From the NCBI GenBank assembly GCA_021234155.1, contig JAJEKV010000080.1, positions 4,798,112-4,862,111 on the forward strand: 64,000 bases of DNA. The letters run 5' to 3'. Below, piece by piece: positions 26,945 through 39,229 of this stretch. A model generated the notes under the pieces. That model did no database searches. It saw only the letters and a list, made by a program, of their open reading frames with translations, and was not told where the DNA came from. The position numbers and the translations under genes were made by a program. How positions within the stretch are numbered: the first letter of the stretch is position 1; each line of letters starts with the position of its first letter. Source of the stretch: Isoetes taiwanensis (lineage: Eukaryota > Streptophyta > Lycopodiopsida > Isoetales > Isoetaceae).

Positions 26945-28235
26945 TGGCTATGCCTTTGAGCAGATAGATTAACAGCAGGTCTTCAGACTCTTTCTTGCGG
27001 CCACCGAAAAGGCACAATCATAGTAAATCAAATTCTGTTGGAAGTTTACATCCTGCTACCTGTAACCCACAAACATGACCCATTCTATCAGTTACAAAGG
27101 AGAGTTCACCAAAAGTCACCTAACTTTTTGTATCTCTAATGGCATCCTGTATGCTATTGGTCTTTGAGCAGAGATTGCCCCTCGGTTAACTCTGGCACCC
27201 GGCTCGATGCCTGATGATATTGAATTAGATAATCTGAGCAAAAGAAGGGAGTTAGATGCTGAACAGAAATTGGCAGAAGGCGCTGACGCTTCTGGTGGAA
27301 GGTCGTGTCAAAAACATCAAACAAGCTCATTCTAATTCCTCAAGCGGAAAACAAGGCACTGTAGCTAATAGACTTACCTGGACACCTATACGGGGTCTTT
27401 TTTGCTCCCGAAATCAGCCTTCGCTCAAAATCGCTTAGATGAAAATCGCTAAGTTTCCCGCCTGAACCACAAAGTCACATTTACGAGCAGCAATGAATTA
27501 TACGGTATTCAAAGATCAATTTAGATCAAATAGATAATCCAAGGATAAAAAGCTTGGATTCAAGTAGAAATAATGTAAACGGTTGAAGAGTCGATTTGAG
27601 CTAAAGTGCCCGTATTAAGAATGATTGATTGTTCTGTAGTGTGTAATCGATTCTCTCGAAAAACTGCAAAAACATTGGTGGATGATGTGAGCAAAACTCT
27701 ACCTTTAGTATGCAAAGAAAGAGCGATTTGTATTGCTAGAGGGCCGATTAAGGACTCCAGGAGGATCGACGGTTTAGGAATCATAGAATCGTAGACTTTA
27801 CATCGATTTTGGAGCTAATGACTGCCCGGATTCAAAGAAAACAGTCGAAATTGCTTAAGAAGAGCTTCTAAATTGGATTGGCATGGTCGATTTTATATTT
27901 GGAACGCTCCACTTGGAAAAATCGACAAGTGAAACATGTCAGGCTGCTGTTTTCTAGAGCCACCCTGCCACGTTCTTCACTGATGATCGATTTTCCCGCA
28001 ACCGTGAAAATCGCTTAATTCTCTCGCAAAATCAACGCCCTAACCTTTGCTAGTTGGAGCACGCAGAAGATGGAAAAGTGGAGTAGACTACAGATCTTAT
28101 GGATTTTGAGAACCTGAGGAAAATAGACACAAATATAGCTAATCAAAAAAGGTATGTTCCACCATCTGCTCAATGATCAAATTATATTCTCGCCCGATTT
28201 GGGTTAGATTCAAGGACTGAAACTTCTCTCTCATT
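26945..28235. other. Anonymous sequence with a recurring short word
   Basis: No gene is recognised. The word AAAATCGCT recurs at several places between 27420 and 28020. Nothing here matches an snRNA, tRNA or known transposon end. Confidence 0.35.
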
Positions 28236-28239
28236 TTTA

Positions 28240-28305
28240 TATGGAAACCTCCCGCTGCTTGAAGCCCCGGGAGGTTTCAGCATGCTAACTTAGGAGGTTT
28301 CCATA
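28240..28305. other. Nested alternative hairpin
   Basis: TATGGAAACCTCC (28240-28252) pairs perfectly with GGAGGTTTCCATA (28293-28305) across a 40-base loop. Inside the loop GGGAGGTTTC (28269-28278) can instead pair with the left arm. The three GGAGGTTTC-type words thus allow two exclusive folds. No adjacent gene is recognised, so a regulatory role is speculative. Confidence 0.5.
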
Positions 28306-28705
28306 AAGTTTTATAAAAGATCTTCTTGATGCACAATAGCAGCAAGTCATAAGTGGCCCAAATTAATGGACGGTAGATTTATTCCCTTTTTCAGAACTTT
28401 TCATTTTCATTCCACATTGTTTTTTGAGCCCATAACAGCTAAGCATAATCGATTAAGAAGAGAAGCGCTCAAGAAACCGATCAAATTTAAGTTTGGACAT
28501 ACCGTGGAAGGTTTCCTCAACACGACTATCCATACTCTAGAATCTTTCCAAAGGGCGCTTTTGGAGCACAATTGTGTTAAAAAGCTCAAATTTCACCTTA
28601 TCAAGGTGACATGTATGCATTATGTAGTGTGTTATGAGATCTTGTTTTTGTTTTGAAAATTAAATAAAAATTTAGAAAAAACTTGATAATATAATGGCTG
28701 GCCCA
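28306..28705 (+). other. Short open frame of unknown status
   Basis: A 96-codon plus-strand frame (28366-28656) begins MDGRFIPFFRTF. It has no recognisable domain and a basic, Phe-rich composition. It could be chance; its only supporting feature is length. The rest of the interval is AT-rich. Confidence 0.2.
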
Positions 28706-28713
28706 GACCTGGC

Positions 28714-29120
28714 CCAAGACTTGTGCTTCTATTGGCTATGGCGGCCCTTTTTCTGAACAATAGGTCTTATAACTCAATATAGACTCAAATCAAAGACCCC
28801 TGCTTGGAAATGCGTAAGCCTCGAAACAAGACGAAATGAGATATGGAAAATGCCATGTTGAATCACTTACAGAATTGACTCTTTGCAGAAGAATCATTTA
28901 AGAAAAGGATTTGCTTAAGAATCTTTGACTTTTTTAAACTGCTCCAAGACTTGGTTCTTTCATCACAGTGGCGTCCTTTCGGTAGGAACAATAGATATTA
29001 TAATCAATATAGACTCCAAATCAAAGAGACCCCTGGCGAAATGTAAAGTCTGAAACAAGATTTAAATAAGTGAGATATGGAAATCGACCCTTGCGTATAA
29101 CTCAGAGGCAAAGGATTTGC
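28714..29120. repeat. 230-bp diverged tandem duplication
   Basis: CCAAGACTTG at 28714 and 28944 opens two copies. Both carry GAACAATAG, TCAATATAGACTC, CAAATCAAAGA, CCCCTG, AAATG, GAAACAAGA, GAGATATGGAAA and finally AAGGATTTGCTTAA. The spacing is about 230 bp, with scattered substitutions and small indels. No coding potential is evident. Confidence 0.65.
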
Positions 29121-29286
29121 TTAAATCTCGTGCCTTTTAAGCACGAAAAACGTTGATTCAAGAGCTAGGATCTTCATAAGAGCTCAAAGTGGCTTAAATC
29201 ATACCCTTTACTCCCAAGCATCCAGTTACCGAGAAAAGGCATCCTTTGCAGTAATCAAGCTCACTTACGCACAAGCACAAGTTAAC

Positions 29287-29332
29287 GGTTTGTTTTTTAT
29301 TTTCTTAAAAAAAAAACAAACCTTTGAATCCA
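29287..29332. repeat. A/T hairpin
   Basis: GGTTTGTTTTTT and AAAAAACAAACC flank a short AT centre and form a perfect stem. The A tract and inverted ends could come from a small foldback element, but the flanks show no target duplication that I can see. Confidence 0.4.
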
Positions 29333-29339
29333 AGGTGAG

Positions 29340-32300
29340 CCAAACCTTGAAATTCCTTTTCTCAAGGAACCCAGGAAGAAAGGGGGTCCTCAGATTACAT
29401 TCTTCCTGCAATCATTTTTGTTTAAAACATTTATAGAGTTGGCATAATTTCAACTATATTCAATGTTGTTCTCACCCATATTTGTAGAGTTACTTATTCA
29501 AAATGTCAATTTAAAGTCCCTGGCTTTTGACAAAAAGGGAATCATTCAAAATGGAAGTTATGTGTATAGTATGACATAATAATCACTACTTAATGTAAAT
29601 CCCTTCTCGACAAGTTAATTGGTTATATTTTCAAGAGTATACCGCTTCAAAGGTGCTTTCCTATTAATTAGAGAAATTTCTCCTCGCTTGACAACGAATA
29701 GGTCGCAATGCACTCCCTATACTTTGCAAGAAATGAGATCTCCCAACCAAAATAAAGCCGCTAATAACTGTTATCCACTTGAAAATAATGCACCTGATAC
29801 CTGCTGTGTCTGCCAGCCCGCCATACCATGGGCCTGAGCGCCCCACCAGTGGCTGCAAAGGATCGCCACTGGCGATTTTATGACAATTATGAATACAAAC
29901 AGCACAATGTGTGCTATTTTAGTATTCCTCAGACCATAATGTGTTGTCCGAGGATGTGTGCCGCCGATCTCCTGCATCTACTTTGTTCATGCAATTCCAA
30001 TGTTGAGAAAACAATTAAACAAAAAATGATACGTATAGTGTACTCAAAAAGTGTTAGGATTGAAAATATAAACACAATAGTTTAACAACAAATTTAGTAA
30101 AACAATGCCCAAGTGACAAATGCTAAGGCTTAATCTCACCGTGTTTCCAATAAATTTCCGGATCAATTTCACATTGAGAGCAAAATTATTCCTTGCAATA
30201 TGTTCCTTTCCAATAGCAAGCTGGCCCTGTATGTGGTGTGTCTCCGAATATCCAACACAGCCTGCATGAAATATCCATTACAAGAAATTCAAGGCTTTTA
30301 CCACGTATTTCCAATACATTCTGAAGCATTGCTTTTATCGCTATCCAACAATCATTCCCAGAATGCCAAAGAAATTTGTTAACAGTGGAAACAACTCCGC
30401 TCTCAGAGTGGGCTCCCAGGTCTCCCACCTCCCGAGCCTCCCAGACATGCCCATGTACTCCAAAATTATGAAGCCGGCTCTGCAGCGCCTGCTGGAAGGA
30501 GTCCATGTTCTGTTCAAGGTCAGCTTGAACGAGGATCAAGTTTTGGCTGACCCCTTCTCAGCTTCTAGCAAAGGCCTGTGCTCTTCCAAATTTCCTCTTC
30601 GAAACTTTCCGATCCAGCCTGCCTGTGCGCCTGATCCATCCTGGCCGAACCTCCCGTGGTTATATTAATATCTGACATGCCTTAAACCGAGGCTTATCAT
30701 ATCCAAGTAGTGTGTTTCAAGCCCACCTTGCTCTTCCTCGTGTCGACCCGTTATTTTCCCCAAGAATCAAGAAAGAGATTCCAAGAACCGCGAACCCTAA
30801 GCCTCATTACACTCAAAAGTGCACACCGCTTTCCCTTGTGATCAAAGCTTTCACCCTTGACGGGGCCCACCGAGAAGAAATCCGTAATTTCAACCTTCCT
30901 AATGGAACTAGCCTCTGCTCATGTGTTTAGACATAAGAAGTTTTTGTTTGGCTCTTGAGGATGAAATCGCCTTCCACGCTTCATGAGAACTTGTCACCAC
31001 AGAAATAACTCCAAATATTTTCTTTGCTTTCATAAGGCTCCACCTCGCCACCAGAATAGGATATTTTGTAGAGGAGTGCTTTTCGGTGTTTTAGCTCACT
31101 CTGAGCCACTGTGAGTCTAAATCATTTAACAGTGCCATTAATTTAACGTCACTTCCTGCTGATTGTCAATGCACATTGCTATCAATGAATCTCTTTATAT
31201 TTTTTTTGCCTCCCATCCTTGTTCCCCTAAGCCCCAAGGGAAACACATGCTGGAGCCACCTTGCATCGGCTCTGACTGCATAAACAAGCTTGGCAAATGC
31301 TACCGATCCGGAGGAACATGACTACAGTGGTGACTTTGTTTGTGTCATGCCCGTAACCTCGCTAAAAAGAATCAGATATTTTACATCCCACAAATACCGT
31401 AAACTATGCATGTCAACGAAAATTAATGGGCATTTCTTAAATGACCCTGCAGTATATACAAGGGATGTCGTGGGCTTTTGTGATGTGTTGTACGTGTGTT
31501 TCCTTCCTTCATTTCTTGGCTTCTTCGCCCTCTACTTTTGAGGCAACATAGCTTCCCAAAACTGCTGGAAGATTACCTAAACTGCCTCTTATTATAGTTT
31601 GCTTTAATTTATCTAACTGTGGTCTCAACAGATCCAGAGTCGATGTTCGACAGATTGGAAAACATGAAGCCAACTCCTCAAAATTTGTATTGCTTATTCA
31701 AATAGAATTGGCATATGAACACTTGACGCATTTATGAGTAAAAGTGTTTTGATGTTCAGAGCCTCCGACGGCAATCAAAAGTCCCTCGAATATCCTTGTC
31801 GCACTTTGGCCAGAAACCTTTGCCCTCGTAAGATTTCGCCCATCAATTGGCTTTAATTCTCAAGATTGTTCATTCCTAGGGTTTCTGTGAATGTCTTGTT
31901 GAAAACTCCTTTGAAGGTTGCTCTCGTAATTCCCCTTGATCATCGGGCTAGCTTCGACTTGCCCATTTGTTGACAACATTCACGTAGCTTTTAATTCATG
32001 ACCCTTCTTGCATAAATAGGAACCGGCTTCTCATCCTTGAAAGTTCCTTAACTGTGTCAGGGAAGCACTCGACAAAATCCCGCATGTGCGCCGACGTAGG
32101 GATCGATTTGCACTTCCGAGCAAAACCTAAAATATATACCTTCCGTGCATGTCACTCAAGTACCTCGCCAGTCTCTTTGTGGAGACATCCAATGCTCCTA
32201 GGCCGGTTTCTTAGTTGTTGGAGCTTTTCTATCGCTGGGTTCTTTTGTATATTGTTTCGCGACAACTGCTGGTACTTGTATAGAAATCGAATGTATTCCC

Positions 32301-34720
32301 TTGCTGGAGAGGTCCCTCATTTAACACACTATTTCTTCTTTTGCATAGGCTTTCGCAGAAATTCTGCCTTTGTTCACATTTGCCCATGTAAGTATAAAAC
32401 TGCAAGAAAGATGCTGGATTACCGTGAATAAAGAATTTCTTGTTTAACAGTTTTCTGTGTATGGGACCAAGTGGACTAACTTCCCGCATGGGATGCTAGT
32501 AGCACTGGAACAGAAGTTGCGGAAGAAGTTGCTCATGAAGATCAAGCAACACCCCAAGTAACTGCCGGAGTATATTGGATATATAACCAAGATGCCAAGA
32601 GAGAAATGAGTGTCATAACCCTAATTTTGTTACTAGATCGAATGGAACGACATCACAGTTGTGAATAACCTCCTTGGTATTTCTAGCTCTTTATCGTGGT
32701 CTGAACATGGTCATTCGACCGAACCTATGTGTCATGCATTGGCGAGAGCTGGCTCACAATCAAAATACCGACCTCTCCTCGAACCGCCTTTACACCCATT
32801 GAGTAATACTTTTGAACTCCCCGAGTTTAGAGGCCGCTCGAGCGTAGTTTCTTTTTCTTCGTCTGGATTAAACTTAATCTATCCGCATTCGCGTTAGCTG
32901 GCCGTGTCAATCTATTGTACAGTAGTCGTTGGTTTGGTAGATTTGCGGAAGGAGAAGATGCTTAAGGTCATGCGACCGTTATCCGTGGTTCACAAATTTT
33001 TGAAGCTTTCATCTTGAATGTCCATCTTCTTTAATTGGGTCGCTCTTCACCGCCCTCGTAGTTCTAGCTGAGGTGGCAAGGCATGACGGAGCGTATGGGT
33101 CGACTACCAAGAAAAACAACCAAGCACGGTCGAGGGGATAATATTGTCCATTGGCAGCACAAAGATCCTTTGAGGATAGTCTCGCCAATAGCCTCATGGC
33201 AGATGGTCTGGGCCAATAGCCTTGAGCCGCCTTTGCGTCCATCTCCGAAGGCAGAAGCCTGTTGTCCTTAGTAGCCTTCAGCGCCAGGTTGAGAAAGTTT
33301 TATCAACAGAAAGACCTTTCGCAGACATACTAAATCCAACAAGAATATCCTTGTTACACTTTATACCAGATGCTCAACGAATCATATGATGGCAATATCG
33401 ACTCAAATCCCTTTGCACCGTGGGCATCCCTGCCGCTTGCCTAGCTTGCTGACTTACTCGCAGAATCATAATCGGCGGATCGCACCGCCACCGCAACACG
33501 ACCAACAAACCCGGGTCGATGAGTATCTCTTCCACCGCAATTATTGCATTCTCAGATATTATTTTGCGCTTCCCCACACATGGCAATAATGATTTTAGTT
33601 GTCAGAATCTCTGACCCTTGCCCGGCCCAAGAAATGAACACAAATCTTTTCTAGGTTCCAGCCACGCAGGGTTTCCAGCTCATAAATCTCCACACACCAC
33701 TTCCGCTTCTATCAGTGTTACACCTCGATCGGTTCTACATTGGGGCCGCGAAAGATCCAAATACCGCAATAGTAATTGAACCCGCGTTAGATACACTAGT
33801 TAGTGGATGAAGTTGTTCAATAACATCGCCGTCACATCCGTTGAGCAAAAGAGCTACCAAGAACTAACTCTCAAGTAAATGGCGGTATCCACTGATAGTG
33901 TCTGTGAAGAACGCTGCCATGCTTTACCAACACCGAGAGGCCATTACATTGTACACATGTAATGATCACCACCAATCAAGGGCCGCTGATTGCTGTAAGC
34001 ACTACTTTCCAAAAAGAGGAAAGGTCGTGGTCGCAACTATCGCGCGATCCCGCCGACCATCTTAACTATCTTAAAAAGACATAGTAACGGGCTATGATGA
34101 TAGCTGCTAAACTAAATCGCGGAAAACATTCTCTCGGTGGGTCATGGGCTCGGAAATGATGGCACTTAAGAGGTTGAAGGCGCTTCGAATTTTTCGCCAA
34201 GGCGCAAGTCGGGTAAAATCGCAATGTGATCGTAAAATGAGAGTTTCGCTTATAGAAATCGCCATTATGGTCGGGCGTGACGGCGACGGGATGCGTAATT
34301 ATGACCTACCGCTGCATTATGACAAGCATTTATGACAGCGGCGCCATTATGATTGCCGGGCGCTAATATGATGGGCGTATATTCCGGCCCTTCAACATCC
34401 ACGCCCATCGAAAAACGTGACGGGAAAGTGACCTCAGGAGAGTTTATGGGCGAGGATCAAGTAGCTCACGGAAAGGACCCACTTCAAGACGTCACTTAAA
34501 TTTGATAGGGATGTGGACACGGGCATCAAAAAAGGCCCGCCAGAAGGAGCAATGTTTTGAAATTCAAATGCATTCATGGAGCTGGAAGACCCTTGAAGAC
34601 TTCATTGTAGCAAAGTTTGGGAAGGAGTCTCTCGAGGCGCCTGATTAGAAACATACAAAGGCCGAATAAAATTGAGGCGCCTGTGGTGGAATCTGGTAAA
34701 GGCGCTGCCTGAATTCTATC
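29340..34720. other. Decayed intergenic sequence
   Basis: No gene is recognised in these 5.4 kb. The longest frames, 30186-30539 on the minus strand (117 codons) and 32054-32431 on the plus strand (125 codons), have no known domain. The minus one has protein-like composition (EQNMDSFQQALQSRLHNFG) but no partner exons that I could see. GAGGCGCCTG occurs twice, near 34635 and 34674, just before the polypyrimidine tract. Confidence 0.35.
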
Positions 34721-34721
34721 T

Positions 34722-35612
34722 CTCTTCTCTCCCTCTCTCCTTTCCGCTCTCCTTGCCTTCCTCTCTTATTTGTCTCTCCTCTCTCCTTGCTCTCTCTCTC
34801 CCTCTCTCTTCCATCCTTCTCTCTCTCTCTCTCCTCCCATGCTCCCCTTCCTCTCTATCTTTTCTTTCTCTCTCCTCTCTGCTTCTCTCTCTCTCTTCTC
34901 TCCTGCTTTCCCTCTCTTCTCTCTCCTCTCTCCCCTCTCATCTCTCTTCTTCCCCCTCCCCTCTCTCCTCTTCCCTTCTCTCTCTTCTCTCTCCTCTTCC
35001 CTCTTCCTCCTCTCTTCTCTCTCTCTCCTCTCTCCCTCCCTCTCCTCCCTCTCCTCTCTCTCTCTCTCCCTCCTCTCCTCCTCTCTCTCTCTCCTATCTC
35101 TCTCCCTCTCTATTTCTCCCCTCTCTCTATCTCCCATCTCTCTCCCTCTCTCTCCCCCATCTCCTATTTCTCTCTCCCTCTCCCTCATTTCTCCCCTCTC
35201 CCACATTTCTCTCTCTTCATTTCTCTCTCTCCCCCTCCCTCCTCTCCTCTCCCATCTCTCTCATTTCTCCTCCCCATCTCCCATCTCTCCCTCCCCATCT
35301 CCCATCTCCCCCATCTCCCATTTATCTATCCCCATTTCTCTCCTCCCCTAATATTTCCTCCCTCTCTCACATTTTCTCTTTTCATTTCTCTCCTCTCCTC
35401 TCTCCCTCTCTCTCTCCTATCTCTCATTCCTCTCTCTCTCTCTATCTCTCATCTCCCTCTCTATCTCCTATCTCTCTCCTCTATCTCCTATTTATCATTT
35501 CTATTTCTCTCTATTTCTCCTCTCTCTCTACCTTTCTCTCTCTCTTTTCTGTTCTCTCTCTCCCTCTTCTCCTCCCTCTCTCTTCTCTCTCCCTCCTCTC
35601 TTTTTCTCTCTC
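34722..35612 (+). repeat. Polypyrimidine tract 1, imperfect (CT)n
   Basis: About 890 bp of nearly pure C and T, mostly TCTC with CCT and TTC interruptions. Long frames on both strands (Ser/Leu-rich on plus, Arg/Glu-rich on minus) are artefacts of this composition. Similar tracts lie at 36046-36290, 36470-36800, 36890-37690 and 39230-39665, always after a SINE-like unit except this first one. Confidence 0.9.
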
Positions 35613-35620
35613 TAGCTTCA

Positions 35621-35649
35621 TTCTAGAACATTCTAGAAGTTTCTAGAAC
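35621..35649. promoter_or_regulatory. Heat-shock-element-like block 1
   Basis: Six contiguous alternating TTC and GAA triplets, each separated by exactly two bases (TTCTAGAACATTCTAGAAG and on), satisfy the nTTCnnGAAnnTTC consensus bound by heat-shock factor trimers. The block ends about 85 bp before the A box of SINE-like unit 1. The match is seen directly; function is inferred. Confidence 0.55.
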
Positions 35650-35654
35650 ATCAA

Positions 35655-35968
35655 GGCTTTAATTAACCAAAGGAATTTCCATTGCCCCAGCCTTAACTAA
35701 TCATGGACTTCCCATTTTATTGAAGAAGAAATGCTTGGCTTAGTGGTTAGGATTGGGGGGTAGGGGGGGCTAGTCTTGGGTTCAGAATCCACCATGTAAC
35801 ATAAAATTTTTAGATAGTGGTTGGAAAAAGGCAGGGAGGCCTAGGATCGCGCCAAGGCGCGTGAGGCAACGCGTTAGGACCGTCCGGTCGGCCAAGTGGT
35901 ATCTTAAAGTTGTCGATGGGGTGGAGTTACATTAGATTCTGTGGTATTTTTATTATATTAGACTAGAA
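35655..35968 (+). mobile_element. tRNA-derived SINE-like unit, copy 1
   Basis: TGGCTTAGTGG at 35736-35746 fits the Pol III A box TRGYNNARNGG. GGTTCAGAATCC at 35779-35790 is a B box with one extra base. The 3' end TTTTTATTATATTAGACTAG is shared with copies 2 and 3. The middle is more diverged than in the other two, so this is the oldest or most mutated copy. A GCCCGGC/GCCGGGC hairpin follows at 35972-35989. Confidence 0.6.
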
Positions 35969-36045
35969 AGGGCCCGGCCTCTGCCGGGCTCTCTCCTCCT
36001 TTCCTGGCCCCCGTCCACTGACGGCCTCGCCTCGGTTTGGGCCTA

Positions 36046-36290
36046 CATCTCTCCTTTCTCTATTCTCTCTTTTCTCTCTCCTATCTCTTCCCTCTCTTCT
36101 CTCTCCTCTCTCTTCCCTCATCTCTCTCTCTCTCTTCTCTCTTCTCTGTTTCCCTCTCCCGGTGTCTCTGTTCTCTCTCCTCTCTTCTTTCTCTCAGTCT
36201 CTCTCTCCTCTCTTTCTCCCTCCTCGTTTTCTCTTCTCTTTGTCTTTACCCCCCCTCTCTCTCTATAAATCCCTCTCTCTATGGCTATAT
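36046..36290 (+). repeat. Polypyrimidine tract 2a
   Basis: Imperfect (CT)n directly after SINE-like unit 1, interrupted by an AT-rich 180 bp before tract 2b. Its frames are compositional artefacts. Confidence 0.85.
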
Positions 36291-36469
36291 AAACGATCTC
36301 TCTAAATTTCTCCTCATCTTTAAAATTTCCCCCCTCTAAAATGGACTTAATATGTTTTATGTTTGAATAAATAAAATAATGTGTGTATGTAATAAAATGT
36401 ATGTTCTCTGTAACATAAAATCTATGGTTTGAAAAATGTGGAAATCTATGTGTTTTTAATGGAAAATGT

Positions 36470-37690
36470 GTTTCTCTCTCATGTCTCTTCTCTCTCTCTC
36501 TGATCTCTCTCTTTCTCCTCCCCTCTCTCTTTCTCTCTCTCTCTCTCTCTCCTCTTTCTCTCTCTCCCAATCTCTTATCTCTCTCTTTTCCCCAAAGTTT
36601 CCCTCTCTCTTTTCTTTCTCCCCTCTCCTCTATCTATTCTCCCTATATATCTTCTCTCTCTCTTTTTGTCTCTATTCCTCCTCTCTCCTCTCTCTCTTCC
36701 CCCTCTCTCTCCTTCTCTCTCTCCTCTTCCCTCTCCTCTCTCCTCTCTTCTCTTATCTCTCTCCTCCTTTTCTTTCCCTCTCTCCTCTTTTTATATATAT
36801 TCTATTTTAACATCTCTTAATTCCCCGTTTCTCCCCCGGCCTCTAAGCATGGACTCCTTCTCCTTTCTTTAATCCTATTTCTCTTCTCTCTCCTCTTTTA
36901 TCTTCCCTCTCCTGCCTCCGGTGAGGCCTCTCTTATTCTTTTATTCTTCTCTCTCTCTCCTCCCTTCTCTCTCGGCCTCTTCTCTCTCTCTCCTCCCCTC
37001 TCTTTCTCTCTCCTCTTCTCTTCTTTTGAAATTTCTCCTCTCTCTCCTTCTCTCTCCCCATCTCCCCTCTCTCTATCTCCCTCTCCTCTATCTCCTCTCT
37101 CCTTCTCTCTCTCTCTCCTTCCTCTTCTCTCTCTCCCTCTCCTCTCTGGAAGCATTCTCTCTCTCTCAGTCTTCTTCTCTCTCTTCTCTTCTCCTTCCCT
37201 TCTCTCTCTTTCCTCCTCTCTTCCTCTCTCTCTCCTCCTCTCTCCTCCCCCTCTCCTCGAGTCTCCTTCCTCTTCCCTCTCTTCTCTCTTCTCCTCTTTT
37301 ATCTCCCTCTCTCTCTCCTCCTCTCTCTCTCCTCCTCTCTTCTCCTGTCTCCTTCTCTCTTCTATCTCTCTATCTATCTATACCTTCTCTATCTCTCTCT
37401 CTCTCTCTCTCTCTCCTTGTCTGTCCCTCTTTCTCTCCTCTCTTCTCCTCTCTCCTCCTCTATCTTTCCCTCTCTCTATCTCTCCTCTCTCCTCTCTCCT
37501 TTCTCTCCTCTCATCTCTCTTTCTTTCCTATGAATATTCTATCTTCTCCCTTTTTCTCTCCTCTCCTCTCTTCTTTTCTATTCTCTCTCTCTTTTCTCTC
37601 CATCTTGCCCTCTGTTTGAGTTTCTTGTTCTCTCTTCTCTTTTTGTCCTCTCTCTCTCTCCTTTCTCTCTCTTCCCCCTCTCTCTATTCC
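36470..37690 (+). repeat. Polypyrimidine tracts 2b and 2c
   Basis: Imperfect (CT)n from 36470 to 36800 and from 36890 to 37690, broken by a short unique stretch near 36800-36890. With 2a they form about 1.4 kb of one-strand pyrimidine sequence, able to form triplex or hinged DNA. Confidence 0.85.
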
Positions 37691-37739
37691 ATTACCAACA
37701 AAATATAATTCATGATAGCATATCACAACCCATGAATAT

Positions 37740-38732
37740 TCTATTTTGAGCATTTGCAAGATTTCAAAAAACTTTCTACTTTTAGGCTCTGTGCTTCTAG
37801 TGGTTTGCCCTATTGTTTGAGTTTTTTACAAAGTTTAAAAAACTTTTTATTTTTAAACTGAAACTTTCTATTCTTAGGATTTGAGGTGCTTACCCTTGAG
37901 CATCTGGAATATTCCACAACATTCTATTTTGAGCATTTGAAAAGTTTCAAAAAACTTTCTATTTTTGGACTAAGGTGCTTACCCATGAGCATCTGTAATA
38001 TTCCACCACATTCTATTTTGAGCATTTTCAAAGTTTAAAAAAACTTTCTATTTTATCACCGAAACTTTCTATTTTTAGATTGAGGTGCTTACCCATGAGC
38101 ATCTCTCCATTCCACCACATTCTATTTTGAGCATTTGCAAAGTTTCAAAAAACTTCTATTTTTAGGGTGAGGCCACATTTACCCATGAACATCACGGAAC
38201 ATTCCACCACATTCTATTTTTAGCATTTGCAAAGTTTTAAAAACTTTCTATTTTTAGTGAAAAACTTTCTATTTTTAGATTTAGGTGCTTACCCATGAGC
38301 ATCTGGAACATTCCACCACATTCTATTTTGAGCATTTTCAAAGTTTCAAAAAACTTTCTATTTTTAGACTGAAACTTTCTATTTTTAGGCCGAGGTGCTT
38401 ACCCATGAGCACACGGAACGTTCCACAACATTATATCAACATCTGCAACATTCTATAACATTCTATTTTGAGCATTTGCAAAGTTTTTTAAAACTTTCTA
38501 TTCTTAGACTGAAACTTTCTATTTTTTCAGGCTGAGGTGCTTACCCATGAGCATCTGGAGCATTCCAGAACATTCTATTTTGAGCATTTGCAAAGTTTTA
38601 AAAACTTTCTATTTTTAGACCTGAAACTTTCTATTTTTTAGGCGAGGGTGCTTATCCATGAGTGCACGGAACATTCCACAATATTCTATTTTGAGCATTT
38701 GCAAAGTTTCAAAAAAACTTCTATTTTTAGAC
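37740..38732 (+). repeat. 110/140-bp minisatellite array A
   Basis: Repeats start GAGGTGCTTACCCATGAGCA, continue with GGAACATTCCA and CACATTCTATTTTGAGCATT, and end in AACTTTCTATTTTTAGACTG. Starts at 38282, 38392, 38533 and 38644 give steps of 110, 141 and 111 bp. The longer unit carries an extra TATATCAACATCTGCAACA segment. Older, more diverged units lie to the left. Confidence 0.9.
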
Positions 38733-38826
38733 ATTCTAGAAGAGAGATTCTAGAAGATTCTAGAAGATTCTAAGACATTCTAGAAGATTCTAGGACATTC
38801 TAGAAGCTTCTAGAACCATCTAGAGC
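38733..38826. promoter_or_regulatory. Heat-shock-element-like block 2
   Basis: A dense run of TTCTAGAA palindromes. The best stretch has five contiguous TTC/GAA units with two-base spacing. It lies between minisatellite A and SINE-like unit 2 and ends about 70 bp before the A box. Confidence 0.55.
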
Positions 38827-39146
38827 ATCCATGGATTATTTGGCCCTCACCCTTAACTATATATGAACTCCCATTTTTTTTCAAGAAACCAATGCTTGGT
38901 CTAGTGGTAAGGGTGGGGGGTTTGGGGGGCAATGTCCAGGGTTCAAGTTAGGTGGTAAACCAAAAATTTTTGTCCACCAAACTTGGGAGCTTTTGAGGGC
39001 CAAGGCCCGCGGGCGGCCCGGATCAAGCCCGATGGCGCATCCTTATCCGTCGATCGGCATACTGACATACTCACCCACTCACCCACTCACTCACTCACCC
39101 ATTCCAGACTTCCACTATTTTTTTATTATAATAGACTAGAAAAGGG
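38827..39146 (+). mobile_element. tRNA-derived SINE-like unit, copy 2
   Basis: A box TGGTCTAGTGG at 38897-38907 is a perfect match. The B box GGTTCAAGTTA at 38940-38950 has two changes in its last bases. The body contains CCACCAAACTTGGGAGC, ATCCTTATCCGTCGATCGG, a CACTCACC repeat and a 3' end TTATTATAATAGACTAG. It is very similar to copy 3. No poly(A) tail is present; the shared end is T-rich. Confidence 0.65.
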
Positions 39147-39229
39147 CCTTCCGTGGCCCCCCTTTTTCTTTGCTCTTTTCGGCTCCAAGCAAAAATCCCG
39201 TCCCCCTGCGCCTCGGTTCTTTCTTCTTC

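Noticed and set aside
34672-35646. 324-codon plus-strand open frame and several others of 145-280 codons in the same place
   Set aside because: Pure Ser/Leu/Pro composition arises from imperfect (CT)n; the complement gives Arg/Glu in all frames. These are simple-sequence artefacts.
35736-35790. A true tRNA gene in the SINE-like units
   Set aside because: A and B boxes are present, but there is no acceptor stem, anticodon loop or cloverleaf, and the body continues for 200 bp with shared SINE-like sequence.
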